Positions 17,088 to 25,306 of a DNA stretch of 36,305 nt are shown piece after piece. The notes beneath the pieces are model-generated. The model was not told the origin of the DNA. It searched no databases and saw only the letters and a list, made by a program, of their open reading frames with translations. This DNA comes from Hyphomicrobiaceae bacterium (lineage in GTDB: Bacteria; Pseudomonadota; Alphaproteobacteria; Rhizobiales; Hyphomicrobiaceae): contig JAKFWF010000004.1 in assembly GCA_021730785.1 (NCBI GenBank), positions 1 to 36,305 of the forward strand, given 5' to 3'. How positions within the stretch are numbered: the first letter of the stretch is position 1; the number at the start of each line of letters is the position of its first letter. Made by a program: the position numbers and the translations under genes.

Positions 17088-17597
17088 ATGGCACTGGTAT
17101 TGGATGGTGCGCGACATCGCGCGCCGGCGACCGACGAAACGTTCCGCAACGAGTATCTGCAGGCGCTGAGACTGATCGAGCGCCTTCACCGGCTGTTGCT
17201 CGACGTGATCAAGAATGAATTCGACCGCATGGGCGGCGCAGAGTTGAACAGCGTACAGGCGCTGCTGCTCTATAATATCGGCGAGAGCGAACTGACCGCC
17301 GGCGAACTGAAGACCCGCGGTTACTACCTCGGTTCGAACGTGTCATACAATCTGAAGAAGCTCGTCGACATGGGCTATATCCACTACAAGCGGTCGGAAA
17401 CGGATCGCCGCTCGGTGCGCGTCAGCCTGACGCAAAAGGGCCTGGAAGCCTGCACGATTGTTCAGAAACTGTATCAGCGCCAGCTGGGCTCGGTGGAAGC
17501 CGTGGCGCAGGTTTCTGGCGAGGAATTGAAGACCGTCAACAAGTCGCTGGTCCGCCTGGAGCGCTATTGGAGCGACCAGATCCGCTACCAGCTGTAA
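17088..17597 (+). CDS. ldtR: MarR-family transcriptional regulator LdtR
   Basis: The 169-residue winged-helix protein has S-V-Q-A-L-L-L-Y-N-I-G, the recognition region L-K-T-R-G-Y-Y-L-G-S-N-V-S-Y-N-L-K-K-L, and the wing with E-T-D-R-R-S-V-R-V-S-L-T. This matches the LdtR group, MarR-like activators described in Candidatus Liberibacter and Rhizobiales that control the neighbouring L,D-transpeptidase gene and osmotic-stress tolerance. The identification is supported by the ldtP gene immediately downstream in the same direction. A strong rho-independent terminator (17629-17658) separates them, so ldtP needs its own promoter, consistent with regulation in trans by LdtR. Confidence 0.87.
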   Translation: MALVLDGARHRAPATDETFRNEYLQALRLIERLHRLLLDVIKNEFDRMGGAELNSVQALLLYNIGESELTAGELKTRGYYLGSNVSYNLKKLVDMGYIHYKRSETDRRSVRVSLTQKGLEACTIVQKLYQRQLGSVEAVAQVSGEELKTVNKSLVRLERYWSDQIRYQL

Positions 17598-17628
17598 GAG
17601 GCGAAGTTATACTCACCGATGTGCAATC

Positions 17629-17658
17629 AAGGGCTCCAGCACGATCTGGAGCCCTTTT
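17629..17658 (+). terminator. Rho-independent terminator after ldtR
   Basis: A perfect 11-bp stem, AAGGGCTCCAG (17629-17639) and CTGGAGCCCTT (17646-17656), closes a CACGAT loop and runs into TTTT. It lies 31 bases after the ldtR stop and is the clearest terminator in the window. Confidence 0.85.
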
Positions 17659-17917
17659 CGCGTCAAGGGCTTGTGTCCCAAGCGCACCATCGGGCAAGGC
17701 ATGGCTGCTCGCGCGAACATTGTCCCTTGCCCGTCATAGGGAATGCCGCAATTTCCTCAACACATGGGCGTGAAGACGTTCGTGTCGGCGAGGGAGGTGC
17801 GGCGAGCCCGTGGTACGAACTGCAGCGATTCGTTAATCTTCAATTCCTAGGCTCCTGCCGATCGGGGCCGCTTGGTTGCATGCAGCACACGCCTCGGACG
17901 GCGCAGGAGTGGCCAAC

Positions 17918-19210
17918 GTGAGCAACATCTGGATGATAGAGACGCGGACACTGGCCCGGCACATCGGCGCGCTGGCACTCGTCGCCGTATTGACGACTAC
18001 CGGTGCTGCTCTTGCCAACGACCCGACCAACAGCTGGATACGGTTTGCTGGCCAGAAGACCGACAGCACGGCGAGCCCGGACTACGACCGCTCGTTCATC
18101 AAAGAGTGGGAAGCGAACCCGCCGAAAGGGTTCCCGACACTGTCGGCCGGCAACATCGAGCCGATGAAAATCGCCATCAAGCGCTATGCCGAGATCGCCG
18201 AGCGTGGCGGCTGGCAACCGCTGCCTGAGGTGGTGTTGTCGCCCGGCACGGCCAATTCGGCGGTCGGAATTCTGAAAGCGCGGCTGCTGTCGTCGGGTGA
18301 TCTCAAGGAGCCGTCGTCTCAGCCAGACTACTACGACTTTTATACCGAGAAGGCCGTCAAGCGCTTCCAGGCCTCCAATGGCCTGACGCCGACCGGCATC
18401 ACCGACAAGCGCACGATTGCAGCACTCAACGTGCCGGCCGCAGCCCGCCTGCGCCAACTGCGCGCCAACCTCGCCCGCCTGCAGGAGTTCGGCCGCGGCC
18501 TGCCGAAGAAGTATGTGGTCGTGAACATCCCCTCGGCGCAGATCGAAGCGGTGGAGGGCGACCGGGTCGTCTCGCGCCATTCGGGCGTGGTCGGCAAGAT
18601 CGACCGCCCGACTCCGATCCTGCGCTCGGCCGTGCACGAGATGAACTTCAATCCGGTGTGGACCTTGCCGCCGACCGTGATCGAAAAGGACCTGATCCCC
18701 AAGGGGCAGGACATGCAGCGCAAGAACCAGGATGTGCTGGCGAAATTCGGCATCGATGCCTACGACGGCAACGGCCGCAAGCTCGATTCAACCAAGGTGG
18801 ACTGGAAGAGCGGAGCCACCCGCAATCTCGTGTTCAAACAGCAGCCCGGCAAGGAAAACCCGCTTGGCTTCCTCAAGATCAATTTCCACAACAACTACTC
18901 CGTCTACATGCACGACACGCCGTCCGACACCATCTTCGGGCGCAATTTCCGGGCGGCGAGTTCGGGCTGCGTGCGTGTACTGGGCATCGAGCACCTCGCC
19001 AACTGGCTATTGGCCGACAACGGTGGCTGGACGGCTGAAAAGATCGAAGGCCTAAAGAAGTCGGGCGAGCGGCAGAACGTGACGCTGAAGCGCCCGGTGC
19101 CGCTGTACTTCGTCTACGTGACCGCCTGGGCCACCGAAGACGGAATCGTCAACTTTCGCCGCGACCTCTATCAGAAAGATGGCGTTGGCGCGGTGGCTGG
19201 CGCGTATTGA
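17918..19210 (+). CDS. ldtP: L,D-transpeptidase (YkuD family), LdtP-like
   Basis: Periplasmic enzyme that forms 3-3 cross-links in peptidoglycan or attaches proteins to it. The 430-residue product begins with a signal sequence (I-G-A-L-A-L-V-A-V-L...A-L-A, cleaving near residue 35). A peptidoglycan-binding-like segment follows (A-V-K-R-F-Q-A-S-N-G-L-T-P-T-G, about 145-165), then the YkuD domain. The catalytic motif is H332-D-T-P ... S-S-G-C351-V-R-V. I chose the GTG at 17918 because AGGAG (17905-17909) precedes it; the in-frame ATG at 17876 adds 14 residues and lacks such a site. The stop codon directly abuts the stop of the convergent bactofilin gene. Confidence 0.88.
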   Translation: MSNIWMIETRTLARHIGALALVAVLTTTGAALANDPTNSWIRFAGQKTDSTASPDYDRSFIKEWEANPPKGFPTLSAGNIEPMKIAIKRYAEIAERGGWQPLPEVVLSPGTANSAVGILKARLLSSGDLKEPSSQPDYYDFYTEKAVKRFQASNGLTPTGITDKRTIAALNVPAAARLRQLRANLARLQEFGRGLPKKYVVVNIPSAQIEAVEGDRVVSRHSGVVGKIDRPTPILRSAVHEMNFNPVWTLPPTVIEKDLIPKGQDMQRKNQDVLAKFGIDAYDGNGRKLDSTKVDWKSGATRNLVFKQQPGKENPLGFLKINFHNNYSVYMHDTPSDTIFGRNFRAASSGCVRVLGIEHLANWLLADNGGWTAEKIEGLKKSGERQNVTLKRPVPLYFVYVTAWATEDGIVNFRRDLYQKDGVGAVAGAY

Positions 19211-19861
19211 TCACTTGAACACGGCGACGTGCACGGTGCTGGCGGGCCCTGAGTTGGCACCCATCTGGTCCGTGACGGTGATGTCGAAGCTCGCTGCGTC
19301 GCCCATCGAACCGTCGTGCACGAACACGATTCTGTGGCCTTGCAGCTCGGGCTGGGTGAACCGTTCGATCGGGGTCGTTGCGGCCGTGGTGAACGCGAGA
19401 AAGCCGTTTACGGTACGTGAAACCGCGAACACGAGGCTGTCGGCCGGGCTATCCGGATCTATGGCGGTCACATCATCGGTGGTGACCCGCGCCGATTGCC
19501 CACGCTTGACCGCGATGCTGAGATCCCCGGCGATCGCCGGCGGCACGTTGCGCACATCGGCGCTCAGTTCGGCGCCAAGTTGCATGGCAAGTTGGCCGTA
19601 ACGCACGTCGCCGTGCACGCGGCCGGTGCTGCCGATGCTGAGCAGTTGGCGCACCAGCAGATGGCCCTGCACCTCGCCCTCGATCTCCGCCGTGTCGGCG
19701 ATCAACGTGCCGTAGATCCGCGCCCCGCGATGGACGATCACCCGCTCGGCCGAGATCGTGCCGTCGATCTGGCCCATCACATCGACGCTTCGGCCGTTGC
19801 GGACATCGCCCTTGATGAACAGATCAGGCCCGATAACAGCCTGACCCAAAGTGCTACTCAT
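19211..19861 (-). CDS. Bactofilin (polymer-forming cytoskeletal protein) fused to a CSPG/cadherin-like repeat
   Basis: The 216-residue protein has two parts. Residues 10-112 show the bactofilin beta-helix rhythm: I-K-G-D-V, V-M-G-Q-I-D-G-T-I, V-I-V-H-R-G-A-R-I-Y-G, A-E-I-E-G-E-V-Q-G, and G-R-V-H-G-D-V. Bactofilins self-assemble into filaments that localise envelope enzymes. Residues 113-216 look like one CSPG (cadherin_3) repeat: G-Q-S-A-R-V-T-T-D-D, D-P-D-S-P-A-D-S-L-V-F, F-T-Q-P-E-L, V-H-D-G-S and F-D-I-T-V-T-D. That repeat type is usually extracellular and calcium-associated. No signal peptide is visible, so the fusion is odd. The ATG at 19861 follows GAGGGA. Next to ldtP, a role in wall growth is plausible. 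Confidence 0.75.
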   Translation of the reverse strand: MSSTLGQAVIGPDLFIKGDVRNGRSVDVMGQIDGTISAERVIVHRGARIYGTLIADTAEIEGEVQGHLLVRQLLSIGSTGRVHGDVRYGQLAMQLGAELSADVRNVPPAIAGDLSIAVKRGQSARVTTDDVTAIDPDSPADSLVFAVSRTVNGFLAFTTAATTPIERFTQPELQGHRIVFVHDGSMGDAASFDITVTDQMGANSGPASTVHVAVFK

Positions 19862-20004
19862 GACAGTTCCCTCGACGGTGACGACACCCAGAAACGCTTC
19901 GCAATCAAACGCGCGCCAAACCCCATCGTGCGGTCGGCGGCGACGCCACCTCGGTTGCAGTAACACTCAAATGCGGCAATTGCATCGCTGCCAAGGCGAA
20001 TACA

Positions 20005-20841
20005 CTATTGGGCCGCGGCCGGCAGCGACAGCAGCTTGCGGGCCTCAGTGACGGTGGCTGCCCGGCGGCCGTATTCGCCGCACAGCTCGGCGACGCGTTT
20101 GACGAGGGCAGCGTTGGAGGGGGCGAGCGTCGTCTTGTCCCAGCGCACGTTGTCCTCAAGGCCGGTACGGCAGTGGCCGCCGAGTTCGAGGGCCCAGCGG
20201 TTGAGGGTGAGCTGATCGCGGCCGATGCCGGCGCCGGTCCAGGTGGCGTCGGGCGCGAGCCGCTTCAGGGTCGCGACGAAGAACTCGAAGGCGGCCCGGT
20301 CGACCGGCATGGCGTTCTTCACACCCATCACGAATTGCACGTGGATCGGCCCTTTCATGAGGCCGTTCTTTTGCATTTCGACCGCCTTGAAGATCATCGA
20401 CAGATCGAAGGCTTCTACCTCGGGCTTCACGTCATGCCTGATCATCTCCTCGGCGAGCCAGTTCACCAGGTCAGGCGCGTTCTCGTACACGCGGGTCGGG
20501 AAGTTGCACGACCCGGTCGACAGCGACGCCATGTCGGGCTTCAACGGCAGCATGCCGCCGCGCTCGCGGCCGTTGCCCGAACGCCCGCCGGTCGACAGCT
20601 GCACGATCATGCCGGGGCAGTGCTTGCGCAGGCCGTCGAGCAGGCGGCCAAAGCGCTCCGGGTCCGAGGTTGGCTTGCCATCCTCCATGCGCACGTGGCA
20701 GTGCGCGAGCGTGGCGCCAGCTTCAAAGGCGGCGTGCGTCGACTCGACCTGCTCGGCAATCGTGATCGGCACCGCCGGGTTGTCCGACTTCTGCGGCACC
20801 GAGCCGGTGATCGCGACGGTGATGATGCATGGCGTGGCCAT
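20005..20841 (-). CDS. BKACE family beta-keto acid cleavage enzyme (DUF849)
   Basis: BKACE enzymes condense a beta-keto acid with acetyl-CoA and split it to acetoacetate plus a new acyl-CoA, using a zinc ion. The 278-residue protein has the family motifs: I-T-V-A-I-T-G-S, zinc ligands His47 and His49 in A-H-C-H-V-R, Q-L-S-T-G-G-R-S, L-S-T-G-S-C-N-F-P, and the C-terminal G-H-C-R-T-G-L-E-D-N-V. The founding member cleaves 3-keto-5-aminohexanoate, but substrate varies across the family. Here it starts 25 bases after pcaG in the same direction, so beta-ketoadipate is a reasonable candidate substrate. That would give succinyl-CoA and acetoacetate, but this is inference. Confidence 0.88.
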   Translation of the reverse strand: MATPCIITVAITGSVPQKSDNPAVPITIAEQVESTHAAFEAGATLAHCHVRMEDGKPTSDPERFGRLLDGLRKHCPGMIVQLSTGGRSGNGRERGGMLPLKPDMASLSTGSCNFPTRVYENAPDLVNWLAEEMIRHDVKPEVEAFDLSMIFKAVEMQKNGLMKGPIHVQFVMGVKNAMPVDRAAFEFFVATLKRLAPDATWTGAGIGRDQLTLNRWALELGGHCRTGLEDNVRWDKTTLAPSNAALVKRVAELCGEYGRRAATVTEARKLLSLPAAAQ

Positions 20842-20866
20842 TAGTCGAACTCCTGCGAATGCTTGG

Positions 20867-21469
20867 TTAGACGTCGAAGAAGACCGTCTCGCGCGGTCCC
20901 TGCATGTGGATGTCGAAACGGTAGACCATGCCGCTTGCCGTGTCAGTTCGGGTGGCGATCAACGTATCGCGCCGCTCGGCGGGAACCTGGGCCAGTATGG
21001 TATCCTTAGCGTTCGCCTCGGTTTCGTCGGCGAAGTAAATGCGCGTGAAGGTGTGCAGCAGCATGCCGCGCATGAGCAAAATGACGTTGATGTGCGGCGC
21101 GGCACCCGGCTCCACGACGCCGGGCTTGATGGTGTCGAAGACGAACTTGTTGTCAGCTTCCGTGCCGGTGCCGAAGCGGCCGAAGCCTTTGAAGTTGGCA
21201 TTCGAGCCGCGAGGGTCGCGCGGGTGGGCATAGCGGCCGAGGTGATCGGCCTGCCAGATTTCGATCATGGCGTCGGTTATCACCTTGCCGGCGCCGTCGA
21301 ACACCTGGCCCTCGATGCGGATGCGGTTGCCCGGCACGTCCGCGCCAGCGACTTGCCCCGAGGCGATTTCCTTCAGCAGGCCATCGCCATAGTTGTACTG
21401 CTGCGGCAGCAGGCCGTAAGCGAAATAGGGTCCAACCGTCTGCGAGGGCGTTTGCTGGAGCTTGGCCAT
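20867..21469 (-). CDS. pcaG: Protocatechuate 3,4-dioxygenase alpha subunit
   Basis: PcaG pairs with PcaH to open the ring of protocatechuate between the hydroxyls, giving 3-carboxy-cis,cis-muconate. The 200-residue product begins Q-Q-T-P-S-Q-T-V-G-P-Y-F-A-Y-G-L and continues with M-I-E-I-W-Q-A-D-H-x-G-R-Y and P-H-I-N-V-I-L-L-M-R-G-M-L, typical of alpha subunits. As expected for PcaG, the iron-ligand His pair of the beta subunit is not present. The ATG at 21469 lies two bases after the pcaH stop, which indicates translational coupling. Confidence 0.92.
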   Translation of the reverse strand: MAKLQQTPSQTVGPYFAYGLLPQQYNYGDGLLKEIASGQVAGADVPGNRIRIEGQVFDGAGKVITDAMIEIWQADHLGRYAHPRDPRGSNANFKGFGRFGTGTEADNKFVFDTIKPGVVEPGAAPHINVILLMRGMLLHTFTRIYFADETEANAKDTILAQVPAERRDTLIATRTDTASGMVYRFDIHMQGPRETVFFDV

Positions 21470-21471
21470 GG

Positions 21472-22173
21472 TCAGTGCCCCATCCGCGTTGCGTTGTGGC
21501 CGCGCAGCACGATGTCGAACACGTAGCCGAGCGCGAAATCCGGCTCGGTCACGTCGATCGAGAATTTCGCGACCATGCGCTCGCGGGCGGCAGCTGGCGC
21601 GCTCTGGTAGATCGGATCGAGAGCGAACAGCGGATCGCCAGGGAAATACATCTGCGTGACGAGGCGGGTGACGAAGCTCGGTCCAAACAGCGAGAAATGG
21701 ATGTGCTGCGGGCGCCAGGCATTGGGGTGATTGCCCCACGGATAGGCGCCAGGTTTGATCGTCATGAAGCGGTAGCGGCCGTGCGCATCGGTGACGCAGC
21801 GGCCGCCGCCGAAGAAGTTCGGATCGAGCGGGGCTGGATGCTGGTCGACCACGTGGATATAGCGGCCGCTGGAGTTCGCCTGCCAGACCTCCACCAGCGT
21901 GTTGGCGATGCCGCGGCTGTCCTCGTCGAGAATGCGGCCGGTGACGATGATGCGCTCGCCCAGCGGTTCGGCGGATTTCATGCCGTTCCTGGTCAGGTCG
22001 GCATCGAGTGGTCCAAGGCAGTCCTGGCCATAGACCGGACCGGTCAGTTCCGACAGCGACTGCCGGATCGGGATCAGCGGCTTGGTTGGCCCGCGCAACG
22101 GCGTCGAGCGATAGATCGGCTCGATATAGCGCGGGTGGCTCGACCAATCACGGGGCGCGAAACTGTCGGTCAT
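21472..22173 (-). CDS. pcaH: Protocatechuate 3,4-dioxygenase beta subunit
   Basis: The catalytic, iron-binding subunit of 233 residues. The four ferric ligands can be seen: Tyr105 in S-G-R-Y-I-H, Tyr144 in G-A-Y-P-W, and His157 and His159 in P-Q-H-I-H-F-S. The N-terminal R-D-W-S-S-H-P-R-Y and Y-R-S-T-P-L-R-G-P segments are also usual. I chose the ATG at 22173 because GGAG stands 9 bases upstream; a GTG at 22191 would add six residues. pcaH-pcaG-BKACE form a tight operon. No pcaB, pcaC, pcaD, pcaIJ or LysR/IclR regulator is present in the window. Confidence 0.93.
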   Translation of the reverse strand: MTDSFAPRDWSSHPRYIEPIYRSTPLRGPTKPLIPIRQSLSELTGPVYGQDCLGPLDADLTRNGMKSAEPLGERIIVTGRILDEDSRGIANTLVEVWQANSSGRYIHVVDQHPAPLDPNFFGGGRCVTDAHGRYRFMTIKPGAYPWGNHPNAWRPQHIHFSLFGPSFVTRLVTQMYFPGDPLFALDPIYQSAPAAARERMVAKFSIDVTEPDFALGYVFDIVLRGHNATRMGH

Positions 22174-22434
22174 GTTGGGGTCTCCGGTCACGACAATGAA
22201 CCATCTGGTTCATAGCGTCCATGGCAGGACCTACGATAGCTCGCCGCCAATGCGCAAGCCGCTCGGACAATGCGGCCAGGGGAAGAAGGGCAGGACAATT
22301 CAATTCACTCTTTGCCCGTTCGCTTACCCTCTCTCCCTGCAAGGCTATGGCATTCCCACAAGTGATTTGGCGTTAAAATTGCGCTGGGATTGCAGCGGCT
22401 CAAAAAAAATCTCTGTTCGGATCGTACGTTCCCC

Positions 22435-22589
22435 TTCTCGTCTTGGCCGCGGAGGCGGTCCTCCACGACAACGGGCCGCAGGCGCGGTGCTTGGGCAAAT
22501 GACAGCGCGGGACAGGCGTCTGGAGTCCCCATAAACACCATGGGTTTGAACCTTGTCGTGGACGGCCGCCTACGCGGCCGTGACGAAAA
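22435..22589. repeat. Inverted repeat with 37-bp arms
   Basis: The left arm (22435-22471) and the reverse complement of the right arm (22553-22589) match at 31 of 37 positions by eye, with about 80 bases between them. Both arms end in CCACGACAA. The right arm itself contains a perfect hairpin, ACGGCCGC-CTAC-GCGGCCGT (22562-22581). Confidence 0.65.
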
Positions 22590-22593
22590 CCGC

Positions 22594-22631
22594 CCGAGAT
22601 TTGGCCGAACAAGTGTTCGGCCAAATCTCGG
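22594..22631. repeat. Perfect hairpin with 18-bp stem
   Basis: CCGAGATTTGGCCGAACA (22594-22611) is followed by AG and its exact reverse complement (22614-22631). No T-tract follows on either strand, so it is not a typical terminator. It abuts the 37-bp inverted repeat. Confidence 0.8.
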
Positions 22632-22800
22632 CTGATGCGGTCCCTGCAATCGACATGTGTGAATCCCGTAGCCCTCAAGGCGGAGGGGAAATGGTGAGCA
22701 AGATCAGACGTCCAGCACCCGATTCCGTTGAGACTTGAGTGCCCCTGGGGGGCTGACGCCCTCACCTCGTCGGGACCTTGGACAACCAAATCTCAGATGC

Positions 22801-24726
22801 CTAAGCCCGCACGCCGCCTTCGACGACCGCCATCTCCCGGCCGAGTGCGGCTAGTACCTTGGCGACGATCGCAGCCGAATCGAGGCCCGCGTCGGCATAC
22901 ATCTTCTCGGGCTTGTCGTGGTCTATGAAAGTGTCGGGCAACGTCATGGTGCGCACCTTCAGGCCGCCATCGAGCAGCCCGGCATCGCTCAGGTGATGCA
23001 GCACGAAGGCGCCGAAGCCGCCGACCGAACCCTCCTCGATCGTGATCAGCACCTCGTGCTCGCGCGCCAGGCGATTGATCATCTCAACATCGATCGGCTT
23101 GGCGAAGCGGGCGTCGGCGACAGTGGTCGAGAGGCCCATGGCGGCCAGCTGGTCGGCCGCACGCATGGACTCGGCGAGGCGCGTGCCAAGCGACAGGATG
23201 GCGATTTTGCTGCCCTCGCGCATCACGCGGCCCTTGCCGATTTCGAGCGGAATGCCGACCGCCGGCATCTCGACGCCATAGCCCTCGCCGCGGGGATAGC
23301 GCAGCGCGCTCGGCCGATCGTTGATTGCCACCTGCGTCGCCACCATGTGAACGAGCTCGGCTTCGTCGGCCGCCGCCATGATTACGAAGTTCGGCAGGCA
23401 GCCCAGGTAGGCGACGTCGAACGAGCCGGCATGCGTCGGGCCGTCGGCGCCGACGAGACCGGCGCGGTCGAGAGCGAAACGCACGGGCAAATTCTGGATC
23501 GCCACGTCGTGCACCACCTGGTCGTAGGCGCGCTGCAGGAACGTCGAATAGATGGCACAGAACGGCTTGTAGCCTTCGGTCGCGAGGCCGGCGGCGAACG
23601 TCACCGCATGCTGTTCGGCGATGCCGACATCGAAGGTGCGGTTGGGGAAGGCCTTGCCGAACACGTCGAGGCCGGTGCCTGACGGCATGGCGGCGGTGAC
23701 GGCGACGATCTTGTCGTCCTTCTGGGCTTCGGCGACGAGGCTGTCGGCGAACACGCGGGTGTAGGCGGGCGCATTCGGCTTCGGCTTGACCTGGGCGCCG
23801 GTGATGACGTTGAACTTGTTGACGCCGTGATACTTGTCGGCGGAGTTCTCGGCCGGCGCGTAGCCCTTGCCCTTCTTGGTCACGACGTGCACCAGGATCG
23901 GGCCCTGCTTGGTGTCGCGCACGTTCTTCAAAACCGGCAGCAGTTGGTTCAGATCGTGGCCGTCGATCGGGCCGACGTAGTAGAAGCCCAGTTCCTCGAA
24001 CAGTGCGCCGCCCTGCCACAGCACGCGGGTATATTCCTCGAGACGCGCGGCACGACGCTCCCAGCTCTTGGGCAGGCGCTTGGCCAGCTGCTTGGCGATG
24101 TCGCGCATGTAGATGTAGGCGCCGCTCGACGTGGTGCGGGCGAGGTAGTGCGACAGCGCGCCGGTGGGCGGGGCAATCGACATGTCGTTGTCGTTGAGGA
24201 TGACGATCAGGCGCTCGTCGCGCGCACCCGCATTGTTGATCGCCTCGTAGGCCATGCCGGCGCTCATGGAGCCGTCACCGATCACGGCGATGACGTTGTT
24301 GTCGCCGCCCGACAGGTCGCGGGCGACCGCCATGCCGAGTCCGGCGGAAATCGAGGTTGAGGAATGGGCGGCGCCGAATGGATCGTATTCGCTCTCGGCG
24401 CGCTTGGTGAAGCCCGACAGACCGCCGCCCATGCGCAAGGTTCGAATGCGGTCGCGGCGGCCGGTGAGGATCTTGTGCGGATAGGCCTGGTGGCCCACAT
24501 CCCAGATGACCCGGTCGCGGGGCGTGTCGAACACCCAGTGCAGCGCAACCGTCAGCTCGACGACGCCAAGACCCGCGCCAAGGTGGCCGCCCGTTACCGA
24601 TACCGCGTCGATCGTTTCAAGGCGAAGCTCATCGGCAACCTGTCGAAGTTCGGTCTCCTTCAGGCGGCGAAGGTCTTCTGGAATCTTGATGGTGTCGAGC
24701 AGTGGGGTCTTGGAGGTTGCACTCAC
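22801..24726 (-). CDS. dxs: 1-deoxy-D-xylulose-5-phosphate synthase
   Basis: DXS joins pyruvate and glyceraldehyde 3-phosphate, the first step of the MEP isoprenoid pathway, using thiamine diphosphate. The 641-residue protein (from GTG 24726) shows the [11 protein letters not shown] start, [22 protein letters not shown], the ThDP motif [12 protein letters not shown]...N-N-A-G, and [13 protein letters not shown] in the C-terminal half. I chose the GTG because GAGGG precedes it and it gives the standard length; a GTG at 24774 would add 16 residues. xseB lies upstream with a gap that holds three 13-bp direct repeats. The tlyA gene often found after dxs is not here. Confidence 0.94.
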   Translation of the reverse strand: MSATSKTPLLDTIKIPEDLRRLKETELRQVADELRLETIDAVSVTGGHLGAGLGVVELTVALHWVFDTPRDRVIWDVGHQAYPHKILTGRRDRIRTLRMGGGLSGFTKRAESEYDPFGAAHSSTSISAGLGMAVARDLSGGDNNVIAVIGDGSMSAGMAYEAINNAGARDERLIVILNDNDMSIAPPTGALSHYLARTTSSGAYIYMRDIAKQLAKRLPKSWERRAARLEEYTRVLWQGGALFEELGFYYVGPIDGHDLNQLLPVLKNVRDTKQGPILVHVVTKKGKGYAPAENSADKYHGVNKFNVITGAQVKPKPNAPAYTRVFADSLVAEAQKDDKIVAVTAAMPSGTGLDVFGKAFPNRTFDVGIAEQHAVTFAAGLATEGYKPFCAIYSTFLQRAYDQVVHDVAIQNLPVRFALDRAGLVGADGPTHAGSFDVAYLGCLPNFVIMAAADEAELVHMVATQVAINDRPSALRYPRGEGYGVEMPAVGIPLEIGKGRVMREGSKIAILSLGTRLAESMRAADQLAAMGLSTTVADARFAKPIDVEMINRLAREHEVLITIEEGSVGGFGAFVLHHLSDAGLLDGGLKVRTMTLPDTFIDHDKPEKMYADAGLDSAAIVAKVLAALGREMAVVEGGVRA

Positions 24727-24790
24727 GGACTTACCCTCTTGGCTTAGGTGGTACGGCAATGACGAGGAATGCACGAAGTGTCAGCTTAAC

Positions 24791-24828
24791 TTGACAACAA
24801 GGACTGTCAACACAGCCTGTCAACAAGG
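24791..24828. repeat. Three 13-bp direct repeats upstream of dxs
   Basis: TTGACAACAAGG (24791), CTGTCAACACAG (24804) and CTGTCAACAAGG (24817) follow at exact 13-bp intervals, and a further GTCACAA begins at 24830. They lie 65 bases upstream of the dxs start. Regular spacing is compatible with a regulator bound at multiple sites, or with slippage. Confidence 0.6.
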
Positions 24829-24980
24829 TGTCACAAAAGTGCAGTGAACGTCCCTGCAGCAGTCTAACCCGCGAGGCCCCCGTCCTGTCTCCGGCACGTC
24901 ACCACGCGAGCGCGCTTAGTTGGGGAGGAGTTGCGCTCAAGCCACGAATCCGTGGCGCTGCGGACGCAGGTCGTGGCAAT

Positions 24981-25250
24981 TCAAGCCTCGGGATCAAAAG
25001 GCTGTGTACCTTTCGGTGCGCCGTCCGCGCCAAAAGTCAAGCGTTCGACCTTGGCCTCGGCCGCCTTGAGCAGGCGGTCGCAATGTTCCTTCAGCGCTTC
25101 GCCGCGCTCGTAGATCGAGATGCTCTCCTCGAGTTCGACGTCGCCGCGCTCGAGTCGCCCGACGATCTGCTCGAGTTCCTTGAGGGCGCGCTCGAACGGC
25201 ATCTCTTTGACGTCCGCGAACTTGGCGGCGGCAGCTTTGACAGGGCTCAT
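24981..25250 (-). CDS. xseB: Exodeoxyribonuclease VII small subunit
   Basis: XseB pairs with the large subunit XseA in the nuclease that degrades single-stranded DNA to oligonucleotides. The 89-residue protein has the family core [14 protein letters not shown][20 protein letters not shown] (about residues 17-50), followed by a second helix with A-K-V-E. The ATG at 25250 is preceded by GGTGAGA; a GTG at 25262 would add four residues. Its place between the deacetylase-like gene and dxs is typical of Rhizobiales. Confidence 0.92.
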   Translation of the reverse strand: MSPVKAAAAKFADVKEMPFERALKELEQIVGRLERGDVELEESISIYERGEALKEHCDRLLKAAEAKVERLTFGADGAPKGTQPFDPEA

Positions 25251-25306
25251 GGGTCTCACCACGTTAGGGTTGCTGCGGCATCCTTAGCGCGATTCGGCGC
25301 CTCCGA

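Larger units (their letters stand above)
22174..22800. other. Gene-free, inverted-repeat-rich region between pcaH and dxs
   Basis: More than 600 bases lie between the pcaH start and the dxs stop. Open frames here on both strands are made by the repeats and have no protein character. It contains an A8 run, a pair of 37-bp inverted arms (22435-22471 and 22553-22589) and a perfect 18-bp-stem hairpin (22594-22631). It must also include the pca promoter, which I could not place. Overall it looks like a repetitive extragenic element. Confidence 0.6.

Noticed and set aside
22305-22789. Open frames of 114 and 129 residues in the pcaH-dxs gap
   Set aside because: Their sequence is produced by the inverted repeats read in different frames. 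Short spurious proteins of this kind are often annotated in Rhizobiales repeats.
24791-24840. Direct repeats near dxs as a CRISPR remnant or replication iterons
   Set aside because: Units are only 13 bp with no spacers, and there are no cas or replication-initiator genes nearby.
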